From an uncultured Lachnospiraceae bacterium (GTDB taxonomy: Bacteria > Bacillota > Clostridia > Lachnospirales > Lachnospiraceae): a stretch of DNA of 64,000 bases. The position numbers and the translations under genes were made by a program. Each line of letters starts with the position of its first letter. The stretch's first letter is position 1. The notes below the pieces were generated by a model that saw nothing but the letters and a program-made list of their open reading frames with translations, did not search any database and had not been told where the DNA came from. Positions 35,255 through 43,682 of this stretch are shown in pieces. The DNA lies in NCBI GenBank assembly GCA_910585625.1, contig CAJUFQ010000006.1, positions 1-64,000 on the forward strand. Reading direction: 5' to 3'.

Positions 35255-35336
35255 GGATGGATTCCCGAGTGGCCAAAGGGGGCAGACTGTAAATCTGTTG
35301 GCAACGCCTTCGAAGGTTCGAATCCTTCTCCATCCA
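35255..35336 (+). tRNA. tRNA-Tyr (anticodon GTA)
   Basis: 82 nt with a 7-bp acceptor stem (GGATGGA with TCCATCC), discriminator A, a D-arm, the anticodon loop CTGTAAA in the stem CAGA/TCTG, a long class II variable arm (bacterial tRNA-Tyr type) and GGTTCGAATCC for the T-arm. The 3' CCA is not encoded. Its 3' end is repeated downstream. Confidence 0.93.
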
Positions 35337-35487
35337 TTTATTCACAAGAAAAGCAGAGAAGGGATTCTCGGTAGGGAAAAACCAAAACGGTTCGAATGCT
35401 TCTCCATCCATTTATTCACAAGAAAAGCAGAGAAGGGATTCCCAGCAGGGAAAAACCAAAACGGTTCGAATGCTTCTCCATCCATTA
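35315..35487 (+). repeat. tandem duplication of the tRNA-Tyr 3' end (74-bp units)
   Basis: Unit 1 (35315-35388) starts at the T-arm of the tRNA; unit 2 (35389-35462) is the same length with a few changes; a partial third (35463-35487) stops after the acceptor sequence. Both extra copies change GAATCC to GAATGC in the T-arm, so they are not functional tRNA halves. The layout resembles stacked attachment-site scars or a recombination-generated tandem. Confidence 0.9.
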
Positions 35488-35500
35488 CTGCAATTAAAAC

Positions 35501-35535
35501 GGCTTTGTCACTTTGAGGTGGCGAAGCCTTTTTTG
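35501..35535 (+). terminator. terminator of the tRNA-Tyr transcript
   Basis: 11-bp stem with two G-U pairs (35501-35511 with 35518-35528), 6-nt loop and six T. Confidence 0.85.
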
Positions 35536-35701
35536 TTTTAGTGAAAAATATCTTGATAATTCATGGCATTCCCAACCCTGGCAGCACATACGAAAAAATG
35601 CTCAAAAATGCGCAAATCTTTTTCGAAAATGCCGACATATTTCCCTGGTGACAATTTATAATAGAAGCATATTTGAAAAATATGTTGAGGAGGGAAACAA
35701 A

Positions 35702-38545
35702 ATGAAGAAAAAGATTTATGACAAAGTGACAAATGTCAGGAATGCTTTTCTGTCCGTTTTGCTTTCTGCCAGCATCGTTGTCACCGGCGCCGGGGCGGCG
35801 GCGCCGACAGTCAGCCAGGCGGCTGATACGGCCGGGGAAGTGAAGTGGGTCATGTCCCAGAACGGAAATTACATGCAGGACAAAGGAACCCTGGCGACCA
35901 CAGCGTGGGATGCGGACAACCACAGTGAGCTTTATATTGACGTGGATGAGAACATCACATACCAGGAGATGGCGCAGAATATCTGGGGCGGGTGCTTCAA
36001 CGAGCGCGGGTGGCACAAGCTGATGCAGCTGACGGAAGAGGAACGGAACCATATCCTGGATTTGCTGTTCGACCCGGATGAGCCGGAAGGGCTGCATCTG
36101 ACAATGGCGCGGATGCCGATTGGTTCCAGTGATTTTGCCATGGACCTGTATTCCTTGAATGAGACGGAAAATGATTACGAAATGAAGAATTTCTCCATCG
36201 AGCGTGACAAGGAAATGCTGATTCCTTATATTAAGGAAGCTCTGAAACGCCAGCCGAACCTAAAAATCTGGGCTTCTCCGTGGTCGCCGCCCAGCTGAAT
36301 GAAGCAGGAGGGCGAAAATAATACTGAGCCTCATAAGAATCTGATTGGCGGATGGTTCCATGGGACAGAGGAAAATTATAAGGCTTATGCCTTGTATTTC
36401 CGCAAGTTCATTGAAGCATATGATGAGGAAGGAATTGAAATCTACATGGTGTCTCCTCAGAATGAACCAACTATGTGGACATTGTATTCTTCCTGCTGCT
36501 GGACGGGGGTGCAGTTGTGTGATTTCCTCAAGTATTTAGGCCCTCAGATGAAAGAATTGGGTGTTCAGATTTACCTTGGTACGTTTACGAATTCTGTCGA
36601 CAGCCTAATGGATCCCACGCTGAACGATGTGGAAGCCAGGAAATATATTTCCGGCATCAATTTCCAGTGGTGGTCCTACAACAAGGCGCGTTCCTTGTAC
36701 TACACTGGATTTGACCAAGGCATGATGCAGTCAGAGACGATGTGCGGGAATGGCAATAACGACTGGCAGTACGCAGAGTACCAGTTTGACGTGATGTATA
36801 TGTATTTCTCTAACGGCATTTCCGCGTATAATATGTGGAATATGGTGCTGGAGTGGGATGGCGTGAATCCCGGCGGATATAATACCGCGACTCCGCCATG
36901 GCCGCAGAATGCGCCGATTACCGTAAATGAGAGTACAAAGAAATACAGCATCAACCCTCAGTATTATAACATAAAGCATTACAGCGACGCCGTTAAGGCA
37001 AATGCGCGCAGGATTGAGAGCGGCGGCACATATAACCAGGAATATATCCCAGGGCAGAATGCAGACAAGGAAGCGGATTCCGTATACTCTGCCGAACAGC
37101 GTGAAATCGCATTCCGCAATGCAGACGGTACAATCTCCCTGCTGGTGAAGAATGGGAGCGGAAGTGCAAAAACCGTGGATATCAATTTTAACGGACGCAA
37201 AGTAACGGCAGAGCTTCCGGCGCACTCCATCAACACCTTTACTACTCAGGGGACGCCCCTGACTGGCAATGAGACAGATATGAGGAAGATTCTTTCCAAG
37301 GATAAGATTGTCTCCATCAAAAATGCCGAGAATGGAAAAACGCTCTGTATCAATGGAGGCGGTGCGGCAACGCTTTCCGAGGTCTTTGCCTGGGATTACA
37401 GCGGCGAGGCGAACCAGCAGTGGTATTTGCAGCCGAGTAAAGCAGGGAACCAGGATACTGTGAAGCTGCTTAATGTCAAGAGTTTCCACCTGGCAGCGGT
37501 AGACGGCGGATCCACGGCGGACGGTACGCGGCTGATCATCTGGCAGGATACAGGAGGGGATGACCAGAACTGGATAATGGAAAAAAGCGGAGATAATGTA
37601 AAATTTAAGAATGCCAAGAGCGGCCTTTACCTGGCCTTTGCAGCAGACGGCAAGGCTGTGCAGACAGCGGCCAGCGATTCCAGGCTCCAGCAGTGGCAGG
37701 TGGAGAATGCCTATGCTTCCGAGGGAAATCCGGCAGTCGCCTCCGTCAGCGTCACGCCGCAGGCGCAGGATATAGCGGTAAAACCAGGCGACAGCCAGCA
37801 GTTTATAGCAGCAGTAGCCGGCATGAACGGCGCGCCGGAAACCGTAGATTGGACGATAGACAGAAACAATAGCTATGGAACGGCAATCAGCAGAAATGGC
37901 ATTTTAAAGATAGCGGATGACGAATCCGCCCAAGAGATAACCGTACGGGCAACTTCCACCTGGGACAATACCAAATCTGCAAAAGTCCTCGTGAAGATTG
38001 GCGAAAAGCAGCCGCCGCAGGAACCGCCTGTGAAATCGGTGCCTAAGAAGAATTCCGTCCATAAAGTGGGAAAGTTAAATTATAAGGTCACAAAATCGGC
38101 AGCCAAGAATGGCACAGTGGAGGTAAAGGCTCCGGTGAAGAAGACAGAAACTTCCGTGACGATACCGGCAACGGTAAAGATTAATGGTTACAGCTTTAAA
38201 GTGACAGCTATCGGCAGCAAGGCGTTTTACAAAAACAGTAAGCTCAAAAAAGTCACCGTGGGCAATAACGTTTCCAAGATTGGCGCGTCTGCGTTTGCAT
38301 CAGACAAGAGCCTGACTACAGTCACGCTTGGAACAGGCATCACCACGATAGAGGGCAAGGCGTTTTTCCAGGATGCCAAGCTAAAATCCATAAACCTGAA
38401 ATCAGGTAAGCTGAAAACAGTCAAAAAGCAAGCGTTCAAAGGCATCGCCAATAAGGCGAAGATTGACGTCCCGAACAAGAAAGCAAAGAGCTATAAAAAG
38501 CTGTTCAAAAGCGCAGGGCTTCCAGCGAAAGCAACTGTGAAATAA
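35702..38545 (+). pseudogene. secreted GH30 glycosidase interrupted by an in-frame TGA at codon 199
   Basis: One reading frame runs 35702-38545, broken only by TGA at 36296-36298. GH30 enzymes carry a conserved ASPWSPPxWMK segment; here ASPWSPPS is followed by TGA then MK, so Trp TGG became TGA. Otherwise intact: signal peptide 1-40; GH30 barrel with acid/base Glu255 (SPQNEPT) and nucleophile Glu345 (QSETMCG); a ricin-type CBM13 trefoil (about 535-680); a Big-like domain; and a BspA LRR_5 tail like that of the GH10 xylanase. GGAGGG precedes the ATG. The stop is directly followed by ATG, so a 748-residue remainder could in principle be reinitiated, but without signal peptide or ribosome-binding site. 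A sequencing error is the main alternative. Confidence 0.85.
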
Positions 38546-38560
38546 AGAACTGCGGACTGG

Positions 38561-38597
38561 CAGGAAGGGAACTGTGTTTCCTTCCTGTTTTTTTTTC
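38561..38597 (+). terminator. terminator of the GH30 gene
   Basis: 8-bp perfect stem (38561-38568 with 38580-38587) followed by a run of nine or more T; the next promoter starts at its end. Confidence 0.9.
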
Positions 38598-38658
38598 TTG
38601 ACACCGCATTTTTGACATCGTATACTAGATATAGTGGTATCAGTGTGCAAAAGCACAC
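38598..38658 (+). promoter_or_regulatory. promoter and leader hairpin of the histidine kinase operon
   Basis: TTGACA (38598-38603), 17-nt spacer, TATACT (38621-38626). About 15 nt after the predicted transcription start, a perfect 6-bp stem GTGTGC/GCACAC with an AAAA loop (38643-38658) is followed by five T, then the ribosome-binding site. It could be a 5' stabilising hairpin or a weak attenuator. Confidence 0.75.
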
Positions 38659-38681
38659 ATTTTTAAAAAGAGGTGGAAACA

Positions 38682-40118
38682 ATGGGAGAAGGAATGCTGT
38701 CAGGAGAAGACATCCACAGTTTTGCAGACGCATCCCTGGAGATTATTCTCAGGTTTGACGGGGATGGCAGGATTTTTTATGCGAACGCCTTGGCTAGGGA
38801 AGAGCTTGGGTATGGGGAGGAGTTGGAGAAGCTGGGGCTGGACAAATTGCTTCCGGCGGAACTCCATCAGGAAGAAGGGGGATTTCCCCTGGAAGCTGCG
38901 CGGGAAATGACAGAGGGCATGATGTACCGTAAGAACGGGACTTGTTTCCCGGTGCGTATGGCCGTCAAGGCAGGCAATGGGCAGAACCTTTTGTTTGCCA
39001 TCAATATTGCCAAACTGAAAGAGACAGAGCGTAAGCTTGTCCGTATGAAAGAGGAGATGGAGGAGACGCTCAAAGTCCGCAATGAATTTGTGGCGAACGT
39101 GACCCATGAGCTGCGGACGCCGGTCAACGGAATCCGCGGTCATGTGACGAATCTCCTTGAGAATGGGGTGACGCCGGAGGTAAGCAATACGCTGGATATC
39201 ATCATCCGCTGTTGTGACAATATGTCTGCTATCATCAACAACATTTTGGATTTTTCGAAACTTGAGGCGGGCAAGTTTGTCATTGAGCAGAAGGAATTTA
39301 ATTTCTATAAGATGATAAACCATACGGTAGAGACGAATATCCCGGCAATCAACGCCAAGGGCCTGCGCATCATGGTCAATATCGATAAGACAATTCCGGA
39401 ATACCTGATTGGCGACGAGCTGCGGCTGACGCAGATATTGAACAATTTCCTGTCTAACGCAGTGAAGTTTACCAGCGTAGGATATATTAATATAGAAGTC
39501 ACGAAGACCGTGCAGTTTGACGATGAGATTGAGCTGTTTTTTGTCGTATCTGATACAGGCATCGGTATTTCCCCAGAGGAACAGGATAAGCTGTTCAAGA
39601 GCTTTTCCCAGGTAGACGCCTCTATTACAAGGAAATACGGCGGAACCGGGTTAGGGCTTGCGATTACCAAGCAGCTGATTGAGCTGATGCAGGGCAGCGT
39701 CCATCTGGACAGTGAAAAAGGGAAAGGAAGCAGTTTTTCATTTTCTGTTCGCCTGCATGTGGCGCAGAAGGCCAAGGAAGAGCAGCAGGCCGTTGAACAG
39801 TTTGAGTTCATCAACCAGAATCAGGAGCTTCCTGGATTTGACAGCGTGGAGAAGTTTTTCCAGTTTGGCACGCCGGAAAACGTGCAGGAAATCAAGGGGA
39901 AGATGGAGAAGCTGATTTTGTGCATGGAGGTAGAAGCTTGGGACAAAGCGGAGAACTTTGCACATAATATAAAGGAATTGATGGAACAGGCGCCAAAGGA
40001 TTTAAAAAGGGCTGCTTTCCGCCTGGAAATGAATGTGCGGAAGGGAGACCACGACAAGAGCGTGGAGCAGTATGAGAATTTGAGGGCTGTGTTTGAGGAA
40101 ACTATCGGAGGGATGTAA
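38682..40118 (+). CDS. soluble PAS histidine kinase with C-terminal Hpt-like region
   Basis: A 478-residue cytosolic sensor kinase with no transmembrane segment. PAS domain about 10-110 (IILRFDGDGRIFYANALA). HisKA has phospho-acceptor His142 in VTHELRTPVNGI. HATPase_c has N-box NNFLSNAVKF, G1 VSDTGIGISPEEQ and G2 KYGGTGLGLAI. The last 100 residues form a helical bundle with AHNIKEL, reminiscent of an Hpt domain but lacking the HxLKG core. ATG 38682 follows GAGGTGG. The stop is one base from the next start, so the HD-GYP regulator is its likely partner. The input to the PAS domain is unknown. Confidence 0.87.
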   Translation: MGEGMLSGEDIHSFADASLEIILRFDGDGRIFYANALAREELGYGEELEKLGLDKLLPAELHQEEGGFPLEAAREMTEGMMYRKNGTCFPVRMAVKAGNGQNLLFAINIAKLKETERKLVRMKEEMEETLKVRNEFVANVTHELRTPVNGIRGHVTNLLENGVTPEVSNTLDIIIRCCDNMSAIINNILDFSKLEAGKFVIEQKEFNFYKMINHTVETNIPAINAKGLRIMVNIDKTIPEYLIGDELRLTQILNNFLSNAVKFTSVGYINIEVTKTVQFDDEIELFFVVSDTGIGISPEEQDKLFKSFSQVDASITRKYGGTGLGLAITKQLIELMQGSVHLDSEKGKGSSFSFSVRLHVAQKAKEEQQAVEQFEFINQNQELPGFDSVEKFFQFGTPENVQEIKGKMEKLILCMEVEAWDKAENFAHNIKELMEQAPKDLKRAAFRLEMNVRKGDHDKSVEQYENLRAVFEETIGGM

Positions 40119-40119
40119 G

Positions 40120-41211
40120 ATGGGAAATATAGGCAAATCCGAAAAAGTACCGCAGATTCTGATTGTGGACGATGTGGAGACAAATCTGCTTATCCTGGAG
40201 AATATCATAGAAGGAATGGGCTACATACCCAGATGCGCGTCGAACGCATCGGAGGCGGCGGTATTGATTTCAGAGAGCCGCCCCCAGCTGGTTCTGCTCG
40301 ATGTGTTCATGCCGGAAATGGACGGCTATGAATTCTGTGAGCGTCTGAAAAGCAATCCGCTTACCAGGGATATTCCCGTGATATTTATCTCAGCGGCAGA
40401 TTCCAGCGAGGATAAGGTGCGGGGATTTAAACTTGGAGCGGTAGATTATATCGGCAAGCCATTTGAGGTCACTGAGGTCACGATGCGGGTGAATAACCAC
40501 CTGAAGCTGTACGAAATGCAGAAAGAGCTGGAACTGAGCAACCGCAGGCTCCACAGTGTAATCAGCAGCCAGGCCAGGAGGATTGAGGATGAACAGAAGA
40601 ACATCCTTTATGCACTGGCAGCGCTTACGGAACAGCGTGATTCCGACACGGCGAATCATATGGAAAACGTGGCGTATAATTGCCGGCTGCTGGCACAGAG
40701 CCTACAGTTCAGCCCTGAATTTGCCGAAGATATATCAGAGGGTTTTATCAATACCATCGAAGTCGCATCCAGGCTTCATGACATCGGTAAGCTCCGTGTC
40801 CCCACGGATGATGAAGTTGAGGAGCCAGGGCAGGAAGGAGAGGAGAAGCAGATACGGCACCATGCAGAACAAGGGGCGGAAATTTTAGAGAGAGTGTACC
40901 AGAATACGCCGGAGAACAGCTTTTTGCCGATGGCGGTTGAGATTGCCCGTTACCATCATGCCCGCTGGGACGGAAGCGGTTACCCGGGAGGTATATCCGG
41001 GAAAGACATCCCGCTTTCTGCAAGGATAGCCATTGTCGCGGATAATTACGATACCCTCACCGGGGAAGAGGGGCAGGCGGGGACTTACAGCCCGCAGGAA
41101 AGCATCCAGATTATCATAGAGGAAAGCGGCACATACTTTGACCCGGATATTGTTGATGTATTTGTGAAAATCAGGAACCAATTACGGCACAGCAGGCCGG
41201 CGGAAAACTGA
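40120..41211 (+). CDS. response regulator with HD-GYP domain (c-di-GMP phosphodiesterase type)
   Basis: A 363-residue regulator. Receiver domain 1-130 with phospho-acceptor Asp in LVLLDVFMPEMDG. After a short coiled linker comes an HD-GYP domain: His220-Asp221 in SRLHDIGKLRVP, RYHHARWDGSGYPGG and IAIVADNYDTLTG. Family knowledge: HD-GYP proteins hydrolyse c-di-GMP; the GYP-type motif here reads GYPGG. ATG 40120 with GGAGGG. Translationally coupled to the kinase and followed by a separate promoter for the che genes, so it may link phosphorelay, c-di-GMP and chemotaxis outputs. Confidence 0.9.
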   Translation: MGNIGKSEKVPQILIVDDVETNLLILENIIEGMGYIPRCASNASEAAVLISESRPQLVLLDVFMPEMDGYEFCERLKSNPLTRDIPVIFISAADSSEDKVRGFKLGAVDYIGKPFEVTEVTMRVNNHLKLYEMQKELELSNRRLHSVISSQARRIEDEQKNILYALAALTEQRDSDTANHMENVAYNCRLLAQSLQFSPEFAEDISEGFINTIEVASRLHDIGKLRVPTDDEVEEPGQEGEEKQIRHHAEQGAEILERVYQNTPENSFLPMAVEIARYHHARWDGSGYPGGISGKDIPLSARIAIVADNYDTLTGEEGQAGTYSPQESIQIIIEESGTYFDPDIVDVFVKIRNQLRHSRPAEN

Positions 41212-41264
41212 GTTTTGCCGAAGGGAAAAGCGATTGGCCGGCATATGCCAAAATTTAACAAGAA

Positions 41265-41293
41265 TTGACAAGCAAAAAGAAATATAGTATCAT
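41265..41293 (+). promoter_or_regulatory. promoter of the che operon
   Basis: TTGACA (41265-41270), 17-nt spacer and TATCAT (41288-41293), about 100 nt upstream of cheR. This is a sigma-A pattern; I do not see a sigma-D motility promoter. Confidence 0.7.
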
Positions 41294-41391
41294 AAAACGA
41301 ATAGGAAAATGAGCTTTTGGAAGGAGCTTGTATCGCAGGGAAGATACTAATTTGATCGGTAGAAATTTTGAAATGATAGGAGTAAGTCAAG

Positions 41392-42195
41392 ATGATTACA
41401 GATAGTGAATTTCACCGGGTTGTAGGGTATGTCAAACATACAACCGGAATCGATCTTAGTGAGAAACGAGTATTGATCAATGGGAGATTGGAAAATTATA
41501 TTTTAAGGAATGGATACAATGGTTTTGACGAGTATATGGCGAAGGTGGAGCATGACCCGGCCGGGAATGAGGCGAGGAACCTCATCAATGCCCTGACCAC
41601 CAACCATACATATTTCATGCGTGAATTTGAGCATATGGAATTTTTGCGTCAGAAAGTGCTTCCGACGCTCAAAGCCAAGGAAGCGGCAAGGAAAGATTTG
41701 CGGATTTGGTCTGCGGCGTCCTCCACGGGCGAGGAGCCATATACGATAGCCATGGTGCTGAAAGATTATTTCGGGCTCGATCACTCCGGATGGGATACGA
41801 AAGTACTGGCGACTGATATTTCCACAAAAGTCCTGCAGCATGCACAGCGGGGCAAGTATCTTGCGGAACAGATTGAGCCGCTGCCGGAGAAATGGCGCAG
41901 GAGGTTCTTTGACAAACTGAATGAAGAGGAATACCAGGCCAAGAAGGAGCTGCGGGATGAAGTGATTTTTCGGCAGTTTAATTTGATGAACCCACTTCCG
42001 TTCAAAAGACCGTTCCATGTTGTGTTTCTGCGGAATGTGATGATATATTTTGATGAGGAGACGAAGCTTCAGCTGCTTCGTAAAATATATGATTTTCTGG
42101 AGCCGGGAGGCTATCTGTTCATTGGGACGACAGAAGCAATTAACAGAAAAGGGACAGCTTTTAAGTATGTCGAGCCGTCAATCTATCAGAAATAG
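41392..42195 (+). CDS. cheR: chemotaxis protein methyltransferase CheR
   Basis: A 267-residue S-adenosylmethionine-dependent enzyme that methylates glutamates on chemoreceptors. N-terminal helical CheR_N, then the Rossmann domain with IWSAASSTGEEPYTIAM (SAM loop) and VVFLRNVMIYFDEE. ATG behind GATAGGAG. First of six same-strand genes with gaps of 3-36 nt. Confidence 0.95.
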   Translation: MITDSEFHRVVGYVKHTTGIDLSEKRVLINGRLENYILRNGYNGFDEYMAKVEHDPAGNEARNLINALTTNHTYFMREFEHMEFLRQKVLPTLKAKEAARKDLRIWSAASSTGEEPYTIAMVLKDYFGLDHSGWDTKVLATDISTKVLQHAQRGKYLAEQIEPLPEKWRRRFFDKLNEEEYQAKKELRDEVIFRQFNLMNPLPFKRPFHVVFLRNVMIYFDEETKLQLLRKIYDFLEPGGYLFIGTTEAINRKGTAFKYVEPSIYQK

Positions 42196-42211
42196 AGAGT
42201 AGGAGAATCAG

Positions 42212-43234
42212 ATGAAGAAAATCAGGGTTTTAGTAGTAGATGATTCTGTGCTATTTCGCAATTTGCTGGTACAGAGCTTGAGTGAAGATCCATACTTAGA
42301 GGTTGTGGCGCAGGCAGGAGATGCTTATGCTGCGCGGGACGCCATCTTAGAGTACCGTCCGGATGTGATGACCCTGGACGTGGAGATGCCTAAGATGGAT
42401 GGGATTCAGTTCCTGCGCAAGCTGATGCCGCAGTACCCTTTACCGGTAGTCGTCATTAGCGCCCTGGACGCCAGGGTATTTGACGCTATGGAAGCGGGAG
42501 CGGTTGATTTCGTCTGCAAGCCTAATACCGTAGACCGCTCAAAAATCAGCGAGTTCATACGCAAGGAACTGGGTACTAAGATTAAGATTGCATCGACAGT
42601 CAGGACGGGGAATTTAAAGCGTGTGGAATCTTACCCCGTCAACAGCGTGTCAGCAGTGAATAAAGACATCGTGATTGCCATAGGGGCCTCCACCGGGGGG
42701 ACAGAGGCAATATTTGAAGTGGTAAAGCAGTTCCGTACGGATATTCCGGGCGTAGTGATTGTGCAGCATATGCCGCCTGGATTTACGGAAATGTATGCCA
42801 ACCGCCTGAACAACCAATGCCAGGTGGCGGTGAAAGAAGCGGTCACAGGCGACAAAGTGCTGCCGGGGCGCGTGCTGATTGCGCCGGGAGATAAGCATAT
42901 GCGTCTGATTAAAGTAAACGGCGTTTATCAGGTAGAATGTAAGGCCGGTGAAAAAGTAAGCGGACACTGCCCTTCGGTGGACGTCCTCTTTTCCTCCGTG
43001 GCCAAAGCCGCAGGGAAGGATGCGCTGGGCGTCATCCTCACCGGGATGGGCGGCGACGGGGCCAACGGATTGTTGGAAATGCGCAAGGCGGGAGCCAAGA
43101 CTATTGGACAGAACGAGGCCACTTGCGTAGTGTATGGAATGCCCAAAGTTGCCTATGATATCGGAGCAGTCCACTATCAGATGGAACTTTCGAGTATAGC
43201 AAATAAAATATACGGTTTGCTGAAGACCAATTAG
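42212..43234 (+). CDS. cheB: protein-glutamate methylesterase CheB
   Basis: A 340-residue CheB with a receiver domain (phospho-acceptor Asp56 in MTLDVEMPKMDG) and a methylesterase/deamidase domain whose triad is visible as GASTGGTEAI (Ser), VQHMPPGF (His) and GMGGDGANG (Asp). It opposes CheR for adaptation. Confidence 0.95.
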   Translation: MKKIRVLVVDDSVLFRNLLVQSLSEDPYLEVVAQAGDAYAARDAILEYRPDVMTLDVEMPKMDGIQFLRKLMPQYPLPVVVISALDARVFDAMEAGAVDFVCKPNTVDRSKISEFIRKELGTKIKIASTVRTGNLKRVESYPVNSVSAVNKDIVIAIGASTGGTEAIFEVVKQFRTDIPGVVIVQHMPPGFTEMYANRLNNQCQVAVKEAVTGDKVLPGRVLIAPGDKHMRLIKVNGVYQVECKAGEKVSGHCPSVDVLFSSVAKAAGKDALGVILTGMGGDGANGLLEMRKAGAKTIGQNEATCVVYGMPKVAYDIGAVHYQMELSSIANKIYGLLKTN

Positions 43235-43250
43235 AAAGGAGAGAGATTTC

Positions 43251-43646
43251 ATGAAGATTTTATTGGCAGAGGATGATTTTGCGAGCCGCAAATTCATGTC
43301 AAATTATCTGGGAAAGTATGGAGACTGTGATATTACCGTTGACGGTGAAGAAGCAGTGGATGCATTTCTCATGGCGTTGGAGGATGGGGAACCGTATGAC
43401 TTAATATGCCTTGACGTAATGATGCCGGTGTTAGACGGTTATCAGGCATTGAAAGCAATCCGTGATATCGAAAAAGAACGCGGAATCTTAGGAAATGACG
43501 GGGCCAAGATTATCATGACGACAGCGTTGAATGAGGAGAGGAATGTGAAAAAGGCTTTTGAGATAGGCTGTACCGTCTACTCTGGTAAGCCGATTGACCT
43601 CGATAAGTTTGAGAAGATTTTAAAGAAATTGGAACTGATAGACTGA
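43251..43646 (+). CDS. cheY: CheY-like response regulator
   Basis: A 131-residue single receiver domain: acidic pair AEDD, phospho-acceptor Asp55 (CLDVMMPVLDG), conserved Thr (IMTTAL) and Lys (SGKPIDL). It lies between cheB and cheA and is the probable output of CheA. The sequence resembles Clostridial CheY-like regulators as much as classical CheY, so a non-flagellar target is possible. Confidence 0.88.
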   Translation: MKILLAEDDFASRKFMSNYLGKYGDCDITVDGEEAVDAFLMALEDGEPYDLICLDVMMPVLDGYQALKAIRDIEKERGILGNDGAKIIMTTALNEERNVKKAFEIGCTVYSGKPIDLDKFEKILKKLELID

Positions 43647-43682
43647 GCAAAGATTACAACATAGAAGAAAGGAGGCGGGAAA

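Noticed and set aside
36296..36298. Selenocysteine or recoded TGA in the GH30 gene
   Set aside because: Homologues have Trp here, no selenocysteine-insertion-type hairpin is evident just downstream, and TGA is an ordinary stop in other genes of the window.
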